From positions 124,001-188,000 of the forward strand of contig WACJ01000413.1 of the NCBI GenBank assembly GCA_008973525.1: DNA of 64,000 nucleotides, written 5' to 3'. Both the position numbers and the translations under genes were made by a program. Under the pieces are notes generated by a model. The model did no database searches and was not told where the DNA came from. It was given only the letters and a program-made list of their open reading frames with translations. Numbering within the stretch: the stretch's first letter is position 1; each line of letters starts with the position of its first letter. Of this stretch, positions 1 to 12,645 are shown piece by piece. This DNA is from Stenopsyche tienmushanensis. Lineage: Eukaryota; Arthropoda; Insecta; Trichoptera; Stenopsychidae.

Positions 1-472
1 ATTTGAATGACATATTCTTCATAGTTATGGCTATAGCACATATCATCAGATTTTTGAAATTTTGATTTTAAGTATTTTTTTTTACAAAAAACTGCAAAAA
101 AACGCGTTTTTTTTTACTTTTTCGTAAAACGTGCGCCATTTTGTTATTTTCGCAAATATCAAAAATCTAATAATATGCGCTATAGCCACTGATATACTGA
201 ATCTAAAACTGTTTTATTTTTTTGTTTCAAATGACCCATTTCGAAGATACCATCAACAAGCCACGAGCATAACATTTCTACACGGGTTTTTCGATGCTAC
301 TGTTTTATTATAATAATTGTTCAAAAATATAAAAATATTTTTTTTCATTTACTTGAAAGATGTGTTTATTACATAAAATCCATTTTATCTCATAATTTTT
401 AGCGAAAATCCTCGAAAAAAAATCGTGAAAATAGCCTATTTTTGAGGCGTCTAAAGTGAGAAGACGCCTTAA
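1..472 (+). mobile_element. TTAA-bounded MITE, copy 1 (left part outside window)
   Basis: The right half of the same element seen complete at 43418-44325 and 47021-47929. It ends in the terminal inverted repeat AAAGTGAGAAGACGCCTTAA at 453-472. The left end lies before the window. A 60-codon ORF at 131-313 is shared by all copies but resembles no family I know, and is best read as a by-product of DNA conservation. Confidence 0.85.
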
Positions 473-619
473 GTGTATTAGATCTATGAGCGTATTGCAA
501 AACTATTATATTATAAATAATTATTGATATTATATTTGCTGTTGAAAATAAGATGCTACAGGTGGCATTATTATGTATTAATAATCATTTTCAAGTAAGA
601 AATAAGAGCACATTTGATT

Positions 620-850
620 CATGACAACCAATTGAAAATGTGAAATCCTCCAAGTTAACTTTTTAAGCACGATAAAAAAATATTTCTCGGATTAGATTTG
701 AACCCGAATCTTAATAATAAGTCTTGGCATAGTGAGTTGTTGCTCACTAGGCCAAGACAGTCATTTTTCATATCGTTTTTGAGCGTATATACAACACAAA
801 AATGTATTTTTAACTCAGAGGTCACATCATCAATCATGCAAACTCTATTA
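620..850 (-). repeat. tRNA-like SINE family B, copy 1
   Basis: Homologous to 2440-2690. On the minus strand it has a T-arm/B-box-like segment (GATTCGGGTTCAAATC, near 697-712) and a strong hairpin at 721-758 whose arms GTCTTGGC and GCCAAGAC pair, with an inner AGTGAG/CTCACT stem. Both copies also share GTCACATCATCAAT downstream on the plus strand. No intact tRNA cloverleaf can be drawn, so this is a repeat, not a tRNA gene. Confidence 0.55.
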
Positions 851-2439
851 ATCGTTTTATCAATAGACCTTTGAATTCATATTGAAATAATATTGAAATG
901 AGGCAAGATTTTGCTACAAATAAAATAGCCTTCCAATACATTTTTGAGATCTGTATGATAGACTGGATATTAATGTTATCATAGCAAAATAAGATTATGA
1001 TGAAAACACAAACGTATGTATTGAAAAAATGATTTTATACATGGGGTATTTATTTCCTATAATCGAAATGTTTCAAGGATTCCATGAAATGATCTTCAAA
1101 ACTCCGAGAATGTTCATTCAACAAAAATGACTATGATTTTACGATAATTATGATGTCTTGTTTTTTGAAAAAAAGTTAATTAGAATTTAAAAAGTATGAT
1201 ATATATTCATGGGCTCTTAAGGGAGATAAATGTCCCATTATCTTAAAAGTAGTTAATTTTAGTTTGACTAAATTTTGTAGGGCTTATTTTGTTGATATAC
1301 GCCTTTCTATTTTACAGTTTTCATCGGTTAAAATTTAAAATACGTTACGTTTTTTTAATCCAGTCCAATGAAAATCTCAGAATGTCGACAATGTATTTCT
1401 ACATCATTTTTTAGGAAAATATAAATTGAAATTTAATTTAAATCTAATTGTAGATAAAACAATCAGTGAAAAGCAGATATTTTCTTACAAATTCAGCATT
1501 TTGCAGGGGATTATAAAGACAACCTTATAATACCAAAATGGATAACACCTTTTGAAATTGTCCATATATTTATTTCAGACTGTTCCCATGCTTTGAACTA
1601 AAATTTCAAAATACTTTATTAAAAAAACCAATAGTTCAAGCACCAAAATGTATTCGTTTGATACTTAGTCTTCAAATATCCACAGCGCTTGCAGAGATTC
1701 AATACAGTAGAATTGGTAAACGGATTCATCTTTTCTGAAAAAAGTAGCATGAATATATTAGTATAACATTTCAATAAATGTGATTATTTTAATTAATATA
1801 TGACAATACAAAACAAATCTACTGCACTTACATATCAGCTGAAATCCTTTTCAAATAGCATCTGATGAATAAGATTCATTCAAGTTAATATATATTGTAA
1901 TATATGTGTTATCTCAATGCTTTGACCAGAATAGAGGTTACCATAATAATATTCCTCCTTAAAAAGTAGCTTTTATATCTGCGATTTATACATAAATATG
2001 CGATAACTTACGCGTGTTAAAGATTTGATTTATATTTGTAAAGAGGCATTATTTAGCATAAATAGAATTTTTATGCAATATTTCGATATTTTTGGTTGAC
2101 ATGATTATATTTTTAGATATCCTAGACAATGCACAAGGAAAATAGTTAGGAATATGACTATTATATGTAATAAATAATGAAATTCTTAAGAGGTTATTCA
2201 TATAGATCCAACATAGTTATTCAAATGGAAGCAATCTAAAAATAATATGTTACTGAAAGTTTTTAAAGTATTTTTTATATATTTTTTCTCGTATATTACA
2301 TTACAAATAAGGCTTTTAAATTAAATATCATTTAGTGTGGAAAATCATATCATAATCATAAATTTGTCGTTCATAGGTGGTATTATATAATCATATAAAT
2401 CTAAAGAAATTTAGGAATCAAATTAAGTTTAAGCCAATC
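851..2439. other. no recognisable gene, AT-rich
   Basis: AT-rich sequence with no long ORF, no paired splice signals that I could join, and no recognised repeat. Confidence 0.5.
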
Positions 2440-2690
2440 AATTTAAAATATTAGACCTTTTCATTATAAAAAATATTTGGTATACTAAAAAAATATCCTC
2501 AATCAGGATTTGAACCCAAATCCTATAATAAGCAATAAATCTTGGCATAGTGAGTTGTAGCTCACCATGCCAAGACATTTATTATTCATCTATTTAATAT
2601 ATTTAAATGCAACGCAAACTGATAAGAGTAATCAAATGTGACATCATCAATAGAGTGAACTGTTTATAATTAACGATGACCCTCTTTATA
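2440..2690 (-). repeat. tRNA-like SINE family B, copy 2
   Basis: Second copy of the element at 620-850. The hairpin at 2541-2574 pairs CTTGGCATAGTGAG with CTCACCATGCCAAG around a 6-base loop, and the T-arm-like GGATTTGAACCCAAATCC (2503-2520) lies beside it. Same orientation as copy 1, about 1.8 kb away. Confidence 0.55.
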
Positions 2691-2798
2691 TTCAAACAGG
2701 AATAATTTAAAAATGCGATCCTCGAACCTCTTGAGGCGCATCGCGTCCTGAGCGGTAATGGTTCATGTTTCATCCCCTGTGAACTACTACATACCTAA

Positions 2799-3389
2799 TC
2801 AATATCTTATAAATTTTAATTTTAGTTTTAACCCATAGTGGTAGGACCGATTACCGAATTGAATTCTGGAGGTTATTTCATTATACATCAAGTTCTTCTC
2901 CATAAGGATGGTTCCTAGATATTTAAAATCCTGGATCCTTACAGTATTTTTGTTATTCACACTCACGGAGGTACAGCCTTCAGTATTCATCCTCGAAACC
3001 GTCATTAACTTATTTTTTTCATAATTAATTAACATACCGAAAGTAGCAGCAGTCCCGTCGATAGACGTAAGATACATTATATCTTCGTTCCATGGACGTG
3101 CGTGTCCTGATATACCAGTCTCCCTCATTATTGCTTTCAGCGCAATATTAAAAATAATTGGGGAGAGGGAGACCCCCTGTCTAAATTCTGTCATCACCTC
3201 GAAAAGCTTCCACAGAGCGCCATTGGAGCGTACAACACTGACCGATCCAGTCACGCACATCCTCGACAGCCTCACCAGCTTAATTGAGATTCCCATATCC
3301 AACATGGTTCCCCAAAGTTTTTCCCGATTGATGATATCGTATGTCTTATAAAAGGCTACAAATATATGGTGGAGATTGACACCGTACAA
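2799..3389 (-). pseudogene. RTE-type LINE reverse transcriptase, relic
   Basis: A 196-codon open frame matches the reverse transcriptase domain of RTE-like non-LTR retrotransposons. Recognisable blocks in order are INREKLWGTMLDMG (fingers), SVSVVRSNGALWKLFEV, EFRQGVSLSPIIFNIAL (the RQG...SP block) and DFKYLGTI near the C-terminus. The catalytic YADD box that should sit between the NIAL block and the thumb is missing: the frame runs from HARPWNED straight to TSIDGTAATFGM, which fits an internal deletion. The ORF lacks the endonuclease part and begins mid-domain. It is therefore a dead fragment even though it is open. A second, more decayed relative is at 13945-14395. Confidence 0.85.
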
Positions 3390-4345
3390 GGGTATTGTCG
3401 AAAATTAGAAGTTTTGCATGAACAGAAAGAAAATGCATGACTTAATGAAGCAAACTATTATATATTTTTTATATAAAATATTCGAATACTTTTGGATTCC
3501 CTTAATATAGTACTTATTTGAATTACAACTAACAAAAATACATACATAATAAAAAATACATATTAAATAATATTAATTTAAATAAAATCATTGCATGCAC
3601 ATTTACGACCCACTTCTATAATGCAGCGCAAGCTGCGCGACATTTACGGCGCATCGCAACTTTGTCGATCAATTCAATATAACTGCAAAGGGTGGCATCT
3701 GCATTGGCCTTTGCAAAATTGACCTATGATAAAGGACTTTTATAATATTCGAAGGTAGACATACTCTTTTCATATGTAAAAAATAAATAAGCAACATTCA
3801 ATATGCAAATAATGCATGCATTTGAAGAATAATACATCTCTTCATAAGCTTCGATAATACATAAGCTTCGATATCTGCAGGCAAATGTATCATTTCTTTC
3901 TTTAACCAACCTTGAAGGGTTTTATTTTTTTGTTATTCTGTGTTGATTTTTAAAAATGTTCATATCAATACTAAAGCCCCATGGTATTGCATAGAAATAT
4001 TTTTAATACCCGTTAAATATTTCCTTCGGACCCCCAAAACTGTGTCTTTATTTTTAGCAAATAAATTAAATCATTGCTAATTATTTGTTGATAAATTAAT
4101 ATATTATTAACAAAAAATTCAAATATTAAAAAAAATATATGTGCTTAAATCCGTAATAATACACAATATATTTTCCCCAAATTTAATGATGATAAGTTAT
4201 TTATTTATCAAGCAAATAATTTTAGCAAAAAAAAAATATAGATAAATAAAAACGATGTAATATAAATTGTACATACAATTTAGAAAGTTTATCTTAACTA
4301 TTCACTGTTAAAATATTATTTTTTAACACACAAAAGCCAATTTAA
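3390..4345. other. no recognisable gene
   Basis: AT-rich spacer with one GC-richer patch at about 3610-3720 (GCAGCGCAAGCTGCGC is a short palindrome). No convincing coding exon seen. Confidence 0.45.
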
Positions 4346-4410
4346 AGGAACGTGTTGGGCTCGACTTGCACTACGGGCTGGTACGACATTACTAAAATTC
4401 ACCGTCTGAG
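4346..4410 (+). repeat. dispersed 60-bp GC-richer motif, copy 1
   Basis: Shares a patterned block with 10985-11043 and 29639-29697: a GTCGCC-like start, then ACTTGCACTCT, GGCTGATGCA, ACTAA, and CCGTCTG. This copy is the most diverged. Function not known. Confidence 0.4.
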
Positions 4411-4478
4411 CAACGTCATACCTAAATGCCGTAATACAGGGTAGTTTCAAAAAATCGTTACTTCGAAAAAGTGAACAT

Positions 4479-4600
4479 GCATTCCATGGATTTTAAACCG
4501 CATAACTTTAAACAGCTTTATAAAATATATCCAAAATCGCCTAAAATAAGTGAATAAAAAACAGGAAAGCTATAAGGCAATTACAAAATAACATTTTTGG
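4479..4600 (-). repeat. inverted partial copy of the 7350-7440 repeat
   Basis: CCATGGATTTTAAACCGCAT and the following bases are the reverse complement, with a few changes, of 7374-7433 (GCGATTTTGGGTATATTTTA ... GCGGCTTTAAAAATCCATGG). It is a fragment of the same repeat family as the candidate MITE at 6571-7506, in opposite orientation. Confidence 0.5.
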
Positions 4601-4824
4601 CAACATTTAAAGAATGTCTTGCATCATTCGTAAAAATTTAAGGATGTCTGACATCTATTTTAACTATTTTCGCTGTATGATTGCGATTTGCGACTCAAAA
4701 TCGCTCTCTTCTTCGGGAGAAATCCAGTGTTAATGTCATCATTGTTTTGCGTAGATTTTCTCTTTCCAACGGTTTAATTCATAATTATTAAAGATTATAA
4801 ATTTGACAATATTATTAATATATA

Positions 4825-5915
4825 AGAGTGTCCCATAAGTTTCTTTCGTTTTCATATTAAGAAAAGAATAAACAATAATTTGTATTGCATCAAAATGTAT
4901 TGAATAATATATGATCCATTCTGTTCTATTACCTTTCTTCATCTCTCCGAAAGCCTAATAATGCCTTCTTGACAAAATTTTCCAGGTTTGTTGGCAAAAT
5001 ATTGATCAAGGTACATGTTTATATCATTTTTTGAATTAAAATTTTTACCACGTAAAGATTTTTTCAATGAAAGAAATTAATAATAATCTGAAGAGGCAAT
5101 ATCCGGAGACAATAGAGGAAGAGGTAAAACATCCCAATCAAATGATAATAATTTATTTCTGACGAGCAAAGACACATGAGGCCTGGCGTTATCGTGATGA
5201 AAAACAACGCCTAGTCTGTTCGCTATTTCTGGCCGTTTTCTGGCAATTACATCCTTTAGATTGTCTAGTTGGAAACAATATTTTGTTTAATTGATTGTTT
5301 CACCTTGCTGAAGTAGCTCATAATAAACTACCCTCTTCCAGTCCCAACAAATGCATAGCAAAACTTTTTTTGGATGTAGGCCAGGTTTAGCTACAGTTAA
5401 AGCTTTTGTACCCTTGGTCCAAGACCGTTTACGTTGGATATTCTCATAGAGTATCCAACTTTCATCTTCAGTGACAAGTGTCTTCAAAAAAGGTTGGCTA
5501 TTATGTCGTTGGAGAAGAAAATCGCATGTTGAAATACGCTGAAGTTTATTTGAGTCAGTCAGTTCATGAGTAAGCCACACATCTAAACGATTGATGTAGC
5601 CAAATTTTGTCAGATGATTATGGACAAATGTTCGTTAACTTGTTAGCTATTTCGCGAACAGTATATCGCGGGTTTTCTTTAACCGTTATAGTGCCAATCG
5701 TCTATTTCCGTCGACTCGTCTTCAACATTCCTTTATAAAATAGCGAAAAAATGAACAAAATCCATGGAATAATTATGATGTTGCATAATTTTGAAAAAAA
5801 TCATTTTTTTTGGCATTTTTAAGCAAACAATATTAATTTTTTGGCACTAAAACGGTTAACCATGGCTGTGATTAAATCTGTGTTTATTTGCGAAAGAAAC
5901 TTATGGGACAACTTA
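4825..5915 (-). mobile_element. mariner element A, decayed
   Basis: A mariner with matching ends: CGAAAGAAACTTATGGGACA on the right (5891-5910) and the inverted partner TGTCCCATAAGTTTCTTTCG on the left (4829-4848). The transposase on the minus strand has one open piece, 5580-5287, carrying VTEDESWILYEN (first catalytic Asp) and KPGLHPKKVLL. Past frameshifts, HHDNARPH (second Asp) and PDIASSDYY (third Asp) can still be read. The N-terminal helix-turn-helix region is missing or scrambled. The same family occurs at 27827-28346 and 51314-52228. Confidence 0.85.
5287..5580 (-). pseudogene. mariner transposase fragment (element A)
   Basis: Longest open part of the transposase of mariner A, 97 codons. 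It covers the stretch from just after the WVPHEL-like linker (WLTHELTDSNK) through the first catalytic aspartate (TEDESWILYE) to YYELLQQGETIN, where a stop interrupts the frame. Family assignment is firm (Tc1/mariner superfamily, mariner D34D type); the subfamily is not certain. Not functional. Confidence 0.85.
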
Positions 5916-6570
5916 TAAAATACTTATTATAAAAGAAGGAATAAAATGTTCTAAATTTAGCTAAACAATAAGTTTTTAACAACTCTGTCGTCGCCGGTTT
6001 TATAAAATGGTCTTCTTGGAGATTTCTTGTCGAAATTGACCTTTTATTCATTCAAAAATATCAAAATAGTTATGATTATTCACACTATACACATTTTTAA
6101 ATATTACTTACTTTTTTCTATTAAAAAATAATAATTTACATTTTTGAATAAATTTGATATTTTTGACAATTTCTGTTTGTGACAACCCTGACGAAATATT
6201 TCGAATATATCCTAAACCAAGGAAGAATATTTACAGCACGGCGATCAATAGGTTAAAAAAATAAAAACACTAAAAAATAATCACCTAGGACTTAGCTGAA
6301 TACCAGAAAAACTGTTATTTTACTCGGAACCGATATAAATATTTGAAATTGAACCGGAACGAAAACTGAAATTAAAATTTATGGCTCTATGTTAAAAAAA
6401 TCTTTATATTGTTTTATTAAAGCAGAATCGATACTGGTTTATTATTAAAAATTGTCTTCACCATAGCATTGTTTTGGAATAGAAAACAGTTTATGGAGTA
6501 AGCTTTGAATTGTATGTTATTTAAGATTCACGTTTTGATGCATGACGCAATTCATTTTATATATACATTC
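5916..6570. other. no recognisable gene
   Basis: AT-rich spacer. 6318-6390 has a GGAACCG / GAACCGGAACG patch also found loosely at 14643-14720 in inverse orientation; not assignable. Confidence 0.4.
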
Positions 6571-7506
6571 AAACCTCTTTTTGTGCGACTTTTTTTTTAT
6601 GCGATTTCAAAGTTATGCGGGTTCTTTTACAATTTTTTTTTAATTTCATAAAGAATACGGATCGACATATTTTGGATAAAATAGAAAATAAATCATCAAC
6701 ACTAACCGTAATTCGAAAAAAAGTTATAATTTTGGACTGTTTAAGTCTTGTTGCATCTGTTATCGCTGAATTACGACCACACTCTTATTATTTTAATTCT
6801 TGTCTAGAATTTTGAAAAAAAAAAGATTTTGTTTTTTTTTTGATTTTTTTCAATGTTTCGATTTTAAAAATTACATAATTTATAGAAATTTCCAAAATTC
6901 CAATTACTTACGGTGTTATAATCATTTTAGTGAGGCGGCAACTAAGCCAGAATGAAATCTTTAAACGTGTTTTTCTCGAAACAACTTTTTTCAACACGGT
7001 TGACACGATATCTCATGTTTTAAATAATTAATTAACTTCAAATTAAATACAAACTTTTTTAAATATAATTTTCTATCGTCCCTACCAAGTTTATGATTTT
7101 TTTTTAACTATTTAAAAAAAAATAAAACTGAAAAAATAAGGCCAAAAAATAACTTTTTTTAAACAATCACCATTTTGTGATTTTTTATTTGAGGTAGAGA
7201 CTATAAAGACCTCTACTTATCAAGAATTATATTGTTTAAAAGAGAAAATCTACACATAACAATAATGACGGACTGGATGTCTAGCATTAGAGATGACAGA
7301 TGCCAGACATACTTAAAATTTTACCAATAATGTATTTTTAAATGGTCTTATTGTTTTCCTGTTTTTGATTAACTTTTTTATGCGATTTTGGGTATATTTT
7401 ATAAAGCTGTTTCAAAGTTATGCGGCTTTAAAAATCCATGGAAGCATCTTCATTTTTTCTATGTAAGCCATAGCTTTTTTGTGCGATACCGCACAAAAAA
7501 AGGCTT
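6571..7506. mobile_element. candidate MITE with CCTCTTTTTGTGCG ends
   Basis: Left end AAACCTCTTTTTGTGCG (6571-6587) is roughly the inverted partner of right end CGCACAAAAAAAGGCTT (7490-7506). Near each end lies a direct copy of ATGCGATTT...CAAAGTTATGCGG (6599-6620 and 7379-7422). The middle is similar, in reverse orientation, to the TTAA-GGGGG MITE at 16925-17557, so this may be a composite of two repeats. No coding capacity. Confidence 0.4.
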
Positions 7507-10500
7507 AAGTGTATTTCGTTTTTGTTGAATAATGTTTTAACTGCCCGTAATGATACACTTATTAATTCAAGACTGTATATAAATTTTTGAGAATTCTTCA
7601 GATACCCTCGATCTTAAATTACTTTACACCCTCAGTATGAAAAAAATCGATCGATTTTTAATTATAATTAGAGCTATGATATTTAATTTTTAACACATAC
7701 ATGTAAGTACAGACGAAAATCTTCAAGCAAGCGATGATTCCATTTTTCAAAGTTTGGATTTCGTAGCCAGTCAGTATTTCTCAAGGGATGTTATTGATCT
7801 ATTGCATTTGGGAATATTCTACATATAATAACAATATATATAATATATGGGAGGAATGGAAGATAAGGATAGGTCTATAGTAAATTGCATTTGTATTCAG
7901 CAAATCTTAATTGGATGGTTGCTGAAATATATTTGCATTATTGATTTTCTCATCCCTAAATTGAACCTATGCTTTGTTCGGTGAAATTTTCCTTTGACCT
8001 AAAACTCTCGATGATTTAATTCAAATTGTGATAAGTGAGTCTGTTTTATCGTATATTTTATCTTTTAATTGAGCCGAGTTCTGAATAAAATGTTTTTTTT
8101 CATGTGTGCGATTCTACATTGAAATTAAATTTTCTTTCTTGAAGCAAATTCAACTTTTTGCATAGTTTTGAGAATTCTTAGGATGTCATTTGTGAATATT
8201 GTTTTCTTTTAATATTTATCAATAATAAAACAATCAATAATAGTACATATTTACGTATAATATTTTTTGAGCTTTTGTACTTAATTAACCTTTTGAGGAG
8301 TGAGCAAATTAAAAATCGATGAAGTCGTTGATGCCATAATTGCTTTACACCGATTACTTTCTGTCAGCTCATTAGGACAATCTTCAATTTAAGACAGAGT
8401 CAATTGTAAATAAACACTTCATACATACAAGAGCACTTCCTTTCTTTACATAAACAATTCACAAGAAATCGATTCAATGGCGTGTTTTCGTTGATGAATT
8501 TATTATTGACCGAATATGATTCACACAATATCCTGTCTTTTCTTTGCGTAAACAAATAATAAACTTGAATACGAAATTACCATTAGTCGATAAATTAGGG
8601 CTAACGATCTATACAATCGTGCGATGTATGCGGGGAAGCTCTCTGTCTCTGTCTTTCGAACTGCACTACGTTTTCTCTCTGTCTGTCTCCGAGCTCAATT
8701 TATAAGAGTGCTCTTTCTGAAAATTGGAGGGGGGATGCCAGGACCTGGCACAGTACTCCTTTAGGGGTTAAGATGCTAATCATCATAATATTTGTCATCA
8801 TGTTGTCATATTATTTCTTTCATTTTTATAAAAAAAATATTTGTATATTTTTTCATCTATAATATTTGTTAGTTCTTATCTTATTATCTCTTTTGTGCAT
8901 TTTTATTTTTATCATTATGCATGTTATCTTTATAGTCCTATAGAATATTTAATAATCTAAGTAATTAACTTTAAGAATCAATTATATATAAGATGTTATA
9001 TAGCCTTTACGTAATCTTACAAATGTAAATAAAAAACTCTGATCACAAATGGTCAATCAATGTAAAATCATGGAGGCTCCGAACATTACAAAATCCAATA
9101 ATAAGATGTCAAATTTTCGTTAATTGCCTTCAAGTAAAATAATTAGTCTCTCCTTTCTCCGCTTTATTCAATCTTATATTGATAAATATTTATTGTGATA
9201 ATAAAAAAACATTTTTAAGGTAAAATGATTTTATTCAAGGAAAATTTTAATTTGCTAAGCTATTTCAAACATATATTAACTTTTTTATTGGAACATAGCA
9301 TATATCATACGAAAGGTTGTAATCAAACTGTTTATGAGCAAAATATGTAAATAAATGGAGATCAAATGCATAATAATTGTGCAAGTCATGGTTGATGATA
9401 AAAATTTAGCTCTGCTGACGTAGATTAAAAAAATGTGGTACAATATAAATATTTTTTAATACTCAACGCACTTTTATTATATTTCGTTCTATTCTTTGAT
9501 TTTGACAACAAAATATTGAATTTAAGTATGGATATGCTTGGATAAAAATACAAAAAATATATATGAGATGTAGATAATTTGTCTTAAATGAGATATGAAA
9601 TGATGTTTTAATCTTAATATTTTAACAGGAAAAATAATTTCGGATGCTGCGAATTAGTAAAATCAATAAGTAAGAAGATATCTCTGCAGTAGGCTTAGAA
9701 GAGTATTGCAATTCTGAAACAATATAATGTCATTTTTAGGGATTGCATGCATTTAAGAAATTATCTTTTGATCGCCGCAAGAAAATAAGAAGTGGAATTA
9801 TGGATTAAACATGGTTCAGGATAATTCATCAGAAATATATTTGAATTTTAATCGGAAGGCATAAAATAATAGCAGATATTTTAAAAATATTAATAAGTTC
9901 GCATCGTATAGAAATTAATAAAATTAATAAACAAACATAGCGCAATCAGCAAGTATAATTCAATATAAGGAAGAGGATTACAATGAAATACATTTACTGA
10001 AAATCTATAACCAAAACAAATTTTGCTTTCGTATATAATCGCCTGCTGCAAAAATAAATGAAAATGTGTCTGAGGAAATCTTATACCCCATGCGAGCAAT
10101 GCTAGGCTAATAATGTATTCTTACACACAATTAAAGACAGTAGATTAATCAAATATGTCTAATTAATATTCATAGATAAACTTACTCGTTAAGCTATATG
10201 GATGTTTTATGATCTTTATGTAGAGATATTCTTAAGATGAATCAGGGCTCCTCTGTTTAGACCTGTATACAGAAGTATTCATTAACTAAAAATGATATGA
10301 TCTTCTAAATCCTTATAAATCAATTTTATAACAACATAAGATTTGTTCGAAAAGTAGACAATAGGTAGAGATATTTAAAATGGAGAATAGACTAAAGAAG
10401 ACGTGAAATATATTTGATTGAAATTATTGGACAAACTGAAACTAAATGAAAATCTTAACGTGATATCAAACAAACTTAATTATTTAATTAAATCAATGAA

Positions 10501-10984
10501 TGATCATCATCAATCTTACATTGTATGTGAGTGGTGGTAGTGATTTATTATATTTTAGAGTAGCTAGGGGAGAAGTTAGGTTTTATAAAAATAATATAAT
10601 ATTCATATGGACAAAAGCTGGATCTCCCTCTCAATTCATTTCTATTCATAGCATATGGAAGTCAAGCAATATGCTTTCTATATGAATAAGCTAAAACGAA
10701 AATTTAAGTTACAAATATCAAGTAGGCGTTTTTCTATGTATATTTTATCATCATTAATATGCTGATTAATTTATGAAAAAATATTTTGCGGTTTTTATTT
10801 CAAAATCTATGAAATATATAAGCGAAATTCGTTTGAAACAAATACTTGGTCAAATATTGTTAAATATTTGTTTCAAGCGCTTTAAAATGAAATTAAAATT
10901 CAAAAATAATTGTACTTACTAATTATTAATTTAGACAAAGACTAAAATTAATAATAATGAAATAAATTGTATTTCAGCTACAAG
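7507..10984. other. no recognisable gene, one GC-richer patch
   Basis: Mostly AT-rich. At about 8630-8760 there is a GC-richer patch with CTCTGTCTCTGTC and CTCTGTCTGTCTCC runs followed by TATAAGAG, which could be a promoter or an old repeat end. No joined coding exons found. Confidence 0.35.
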
Positions 10985-11043
10985 TGTTTCGCCGTCACGA
11001 CTTGCACTCTAGGCTGATGCAATCGAACTAAGCCCTCTGTCTG
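10985..11043 (+). repeat. dispersed 60-bp GC-richer motif, copy 2
   Basis: TTTCGCCGTCACGACTTGCA, then CTCTAGGCTGATGCAATCG, then AAGCCCTCTGTCTGG. Aligns with 29639-29697 and more weakly with 4346-4410. Preceded by AT-rich sequence in all three copies. Confidence 0.45.
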
Positions 11044-11183
11044 GGTAATATTTGAGCTTTATTGATCGATGCAGCCCGGATATTATAGATATAGCTCCAT
11101 CTTCAGCATCTGTATGAATATACAAAATAGTCAGTGCATAATAAATGCTAAAGTAAATTACTAGGATTATTAATTATTTATAG

Positions 11184-12645
11184 CAGTGCTCCGCAACCGG
11201 TGTGCTGCGATAATTTTTCTAAATCATTTTTCAGCGGTCCTTCAGCGCCAGTTGCCAACTTATATCGCCAGATATCTAAAAACAAACATTGATATTTTTA
11301 TTCCAGGATTCATCAGTCATCATGCTGATTACCAGAATCGGAGTAAAGTGGCAAATTTCGTAAAAAAAGAAATTTTTCATTACAGTCAGAAATCTTTCTT
11401 TTCGCGGTCTCGAGATAGTCGCCATCCAAACAATCTTGGGTAGCATCAAGCTCATAGTCATTGCGAAGTATAATCCGCTTCAACTGGATCCCCTTTCGAT
11501 CTCAATTATTCAGTATGGGCGAAAGAGTGTCGGTTGCGGAGAACTTCAATGCAAAACACAAGCAATGGAAATTCTGCAAAGAAAACCGACAGGGCTCCTC
11601 CTTGCGGTCTTTTTTTCTCAAAAAAAGTATCCAAATTCACTTTCCGCAGTGCTTTACACACTACCCATCCATCAACAAACGAGCTTCCCTTGGACCTGAT
11701 GCTGACCAGATGCTTCTCAGCTGTTGGCAATGGTATCCAGTAAACTAAATTGTCATCTAAATTCAAACCATCCCAGTTGCGCCAAAAAGGGTAAACAATA
11801 TTTTCAGAAATGTTTAGAAAAAAATCTAAAACAGAAACAATTTATGAATTTGGCCTATTAAACCTTTTATTATTCTTCTCATTCATATTCTTATTATGTA
11901 TTTTTTAATTGTGTATGTCTTTTTTTAATTTTTTTTATGTGCGAAAAATATCCCGAAAGTAAGTGTACTGCAAGCATAACGGGCTGTGCTTTTTTTGTTT
12001 TTTGAAGGTTAGCAATACTGGATGGTAGAGGGAGATTTTCTGACATAGCGAGCTTCTCAAGAATATGGTAGTACTTAAACTCATGTTGTAGTGTCCAGTT
12101 GCGTGAAAAATATCGGCGAGAAATCCCGCCGAGTGAGGGCCACGTTCTGTGATTCCTTTGGCTTGAATTGGAAGCTGAAGATTTTCTGAGTTCTATTGTG
12201 ACTGTAAATGAAATTTGGTGGCTCGTTATATGCCTGAATAAAAAAAATAATCGTCACAGTGGCATCACATCAATTTCTTATCAACCAAAAAATAAAAAAA
12301 TCCACAATTTCTGACAAAAAAAAACATAACCTCCAGCTCCTTAGCCATCAAGGCGCTATTGAAGTGGAGGAAGAAGCTGGTGGAAGAGTTCTTCGAAGAG
12401 GGCATAAAGAAGTTTGTGGCACGGCTCACCAGATGTATCGAAGGAGATGGCGATTATGTTGAAAAATTGTTGCATCAACAATATTCTGTATTTTTTTTAA
12501 ATACACTTTTTCCATGAAAATATAAAATGTAATACACTTACTTTCGGGATATGCCTCGTACTATGGCGAAAGCTATTTTATAATAAATAAATAAATCAAT
12601 ATCTATTATTTTAGCTTATAGTTGAGAAAAGGTTGCGGGGCACTG
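11184..12645. mobile_element. hAT element, decayed, with nested mariner
   Basis: Ends are typical of hAT elements: CAGTGCTCCGCAACCGG at 11184 and, inverted, CAGTGCCCCGCAACC from 12645. The flanks form an 8-bp target-site duplication with one mismatch, ATTTATAG (11176-11183) and ATTTAGAG (12646-12653). No intact transposase remains; several short ORFs at 11186-11766 overlap on both strands and match nothing I know. A mariner relic (11951-12549) has inserted near the right end. Confidence 0.75.
11951..12549 (+). mobile_element. mariner/Tc1 relic nested in the hAT element
   Basis: Terminal inverted repeat TCCCGAAAGTAAGTGTA at 11951-11967 and its complement at 12533-12549, flanked by TA on both sides. 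Near the right end a frame on the plus strand reads FFEEGIKKFVARLTRCIEG then DGDYVEK, the usual C-terminus of mariner/Tc1-type transposases. Most of the transposase has been deleted. Nesting shows it is younger than the surrounding hAT. Confidence 0.7.

Noticed and set aside
11436..11766. Five overlapping ORFs on both strands
   Set aside because: Overlap in all directions inside a decayed hAT element with no match to a transposase; chance frames.
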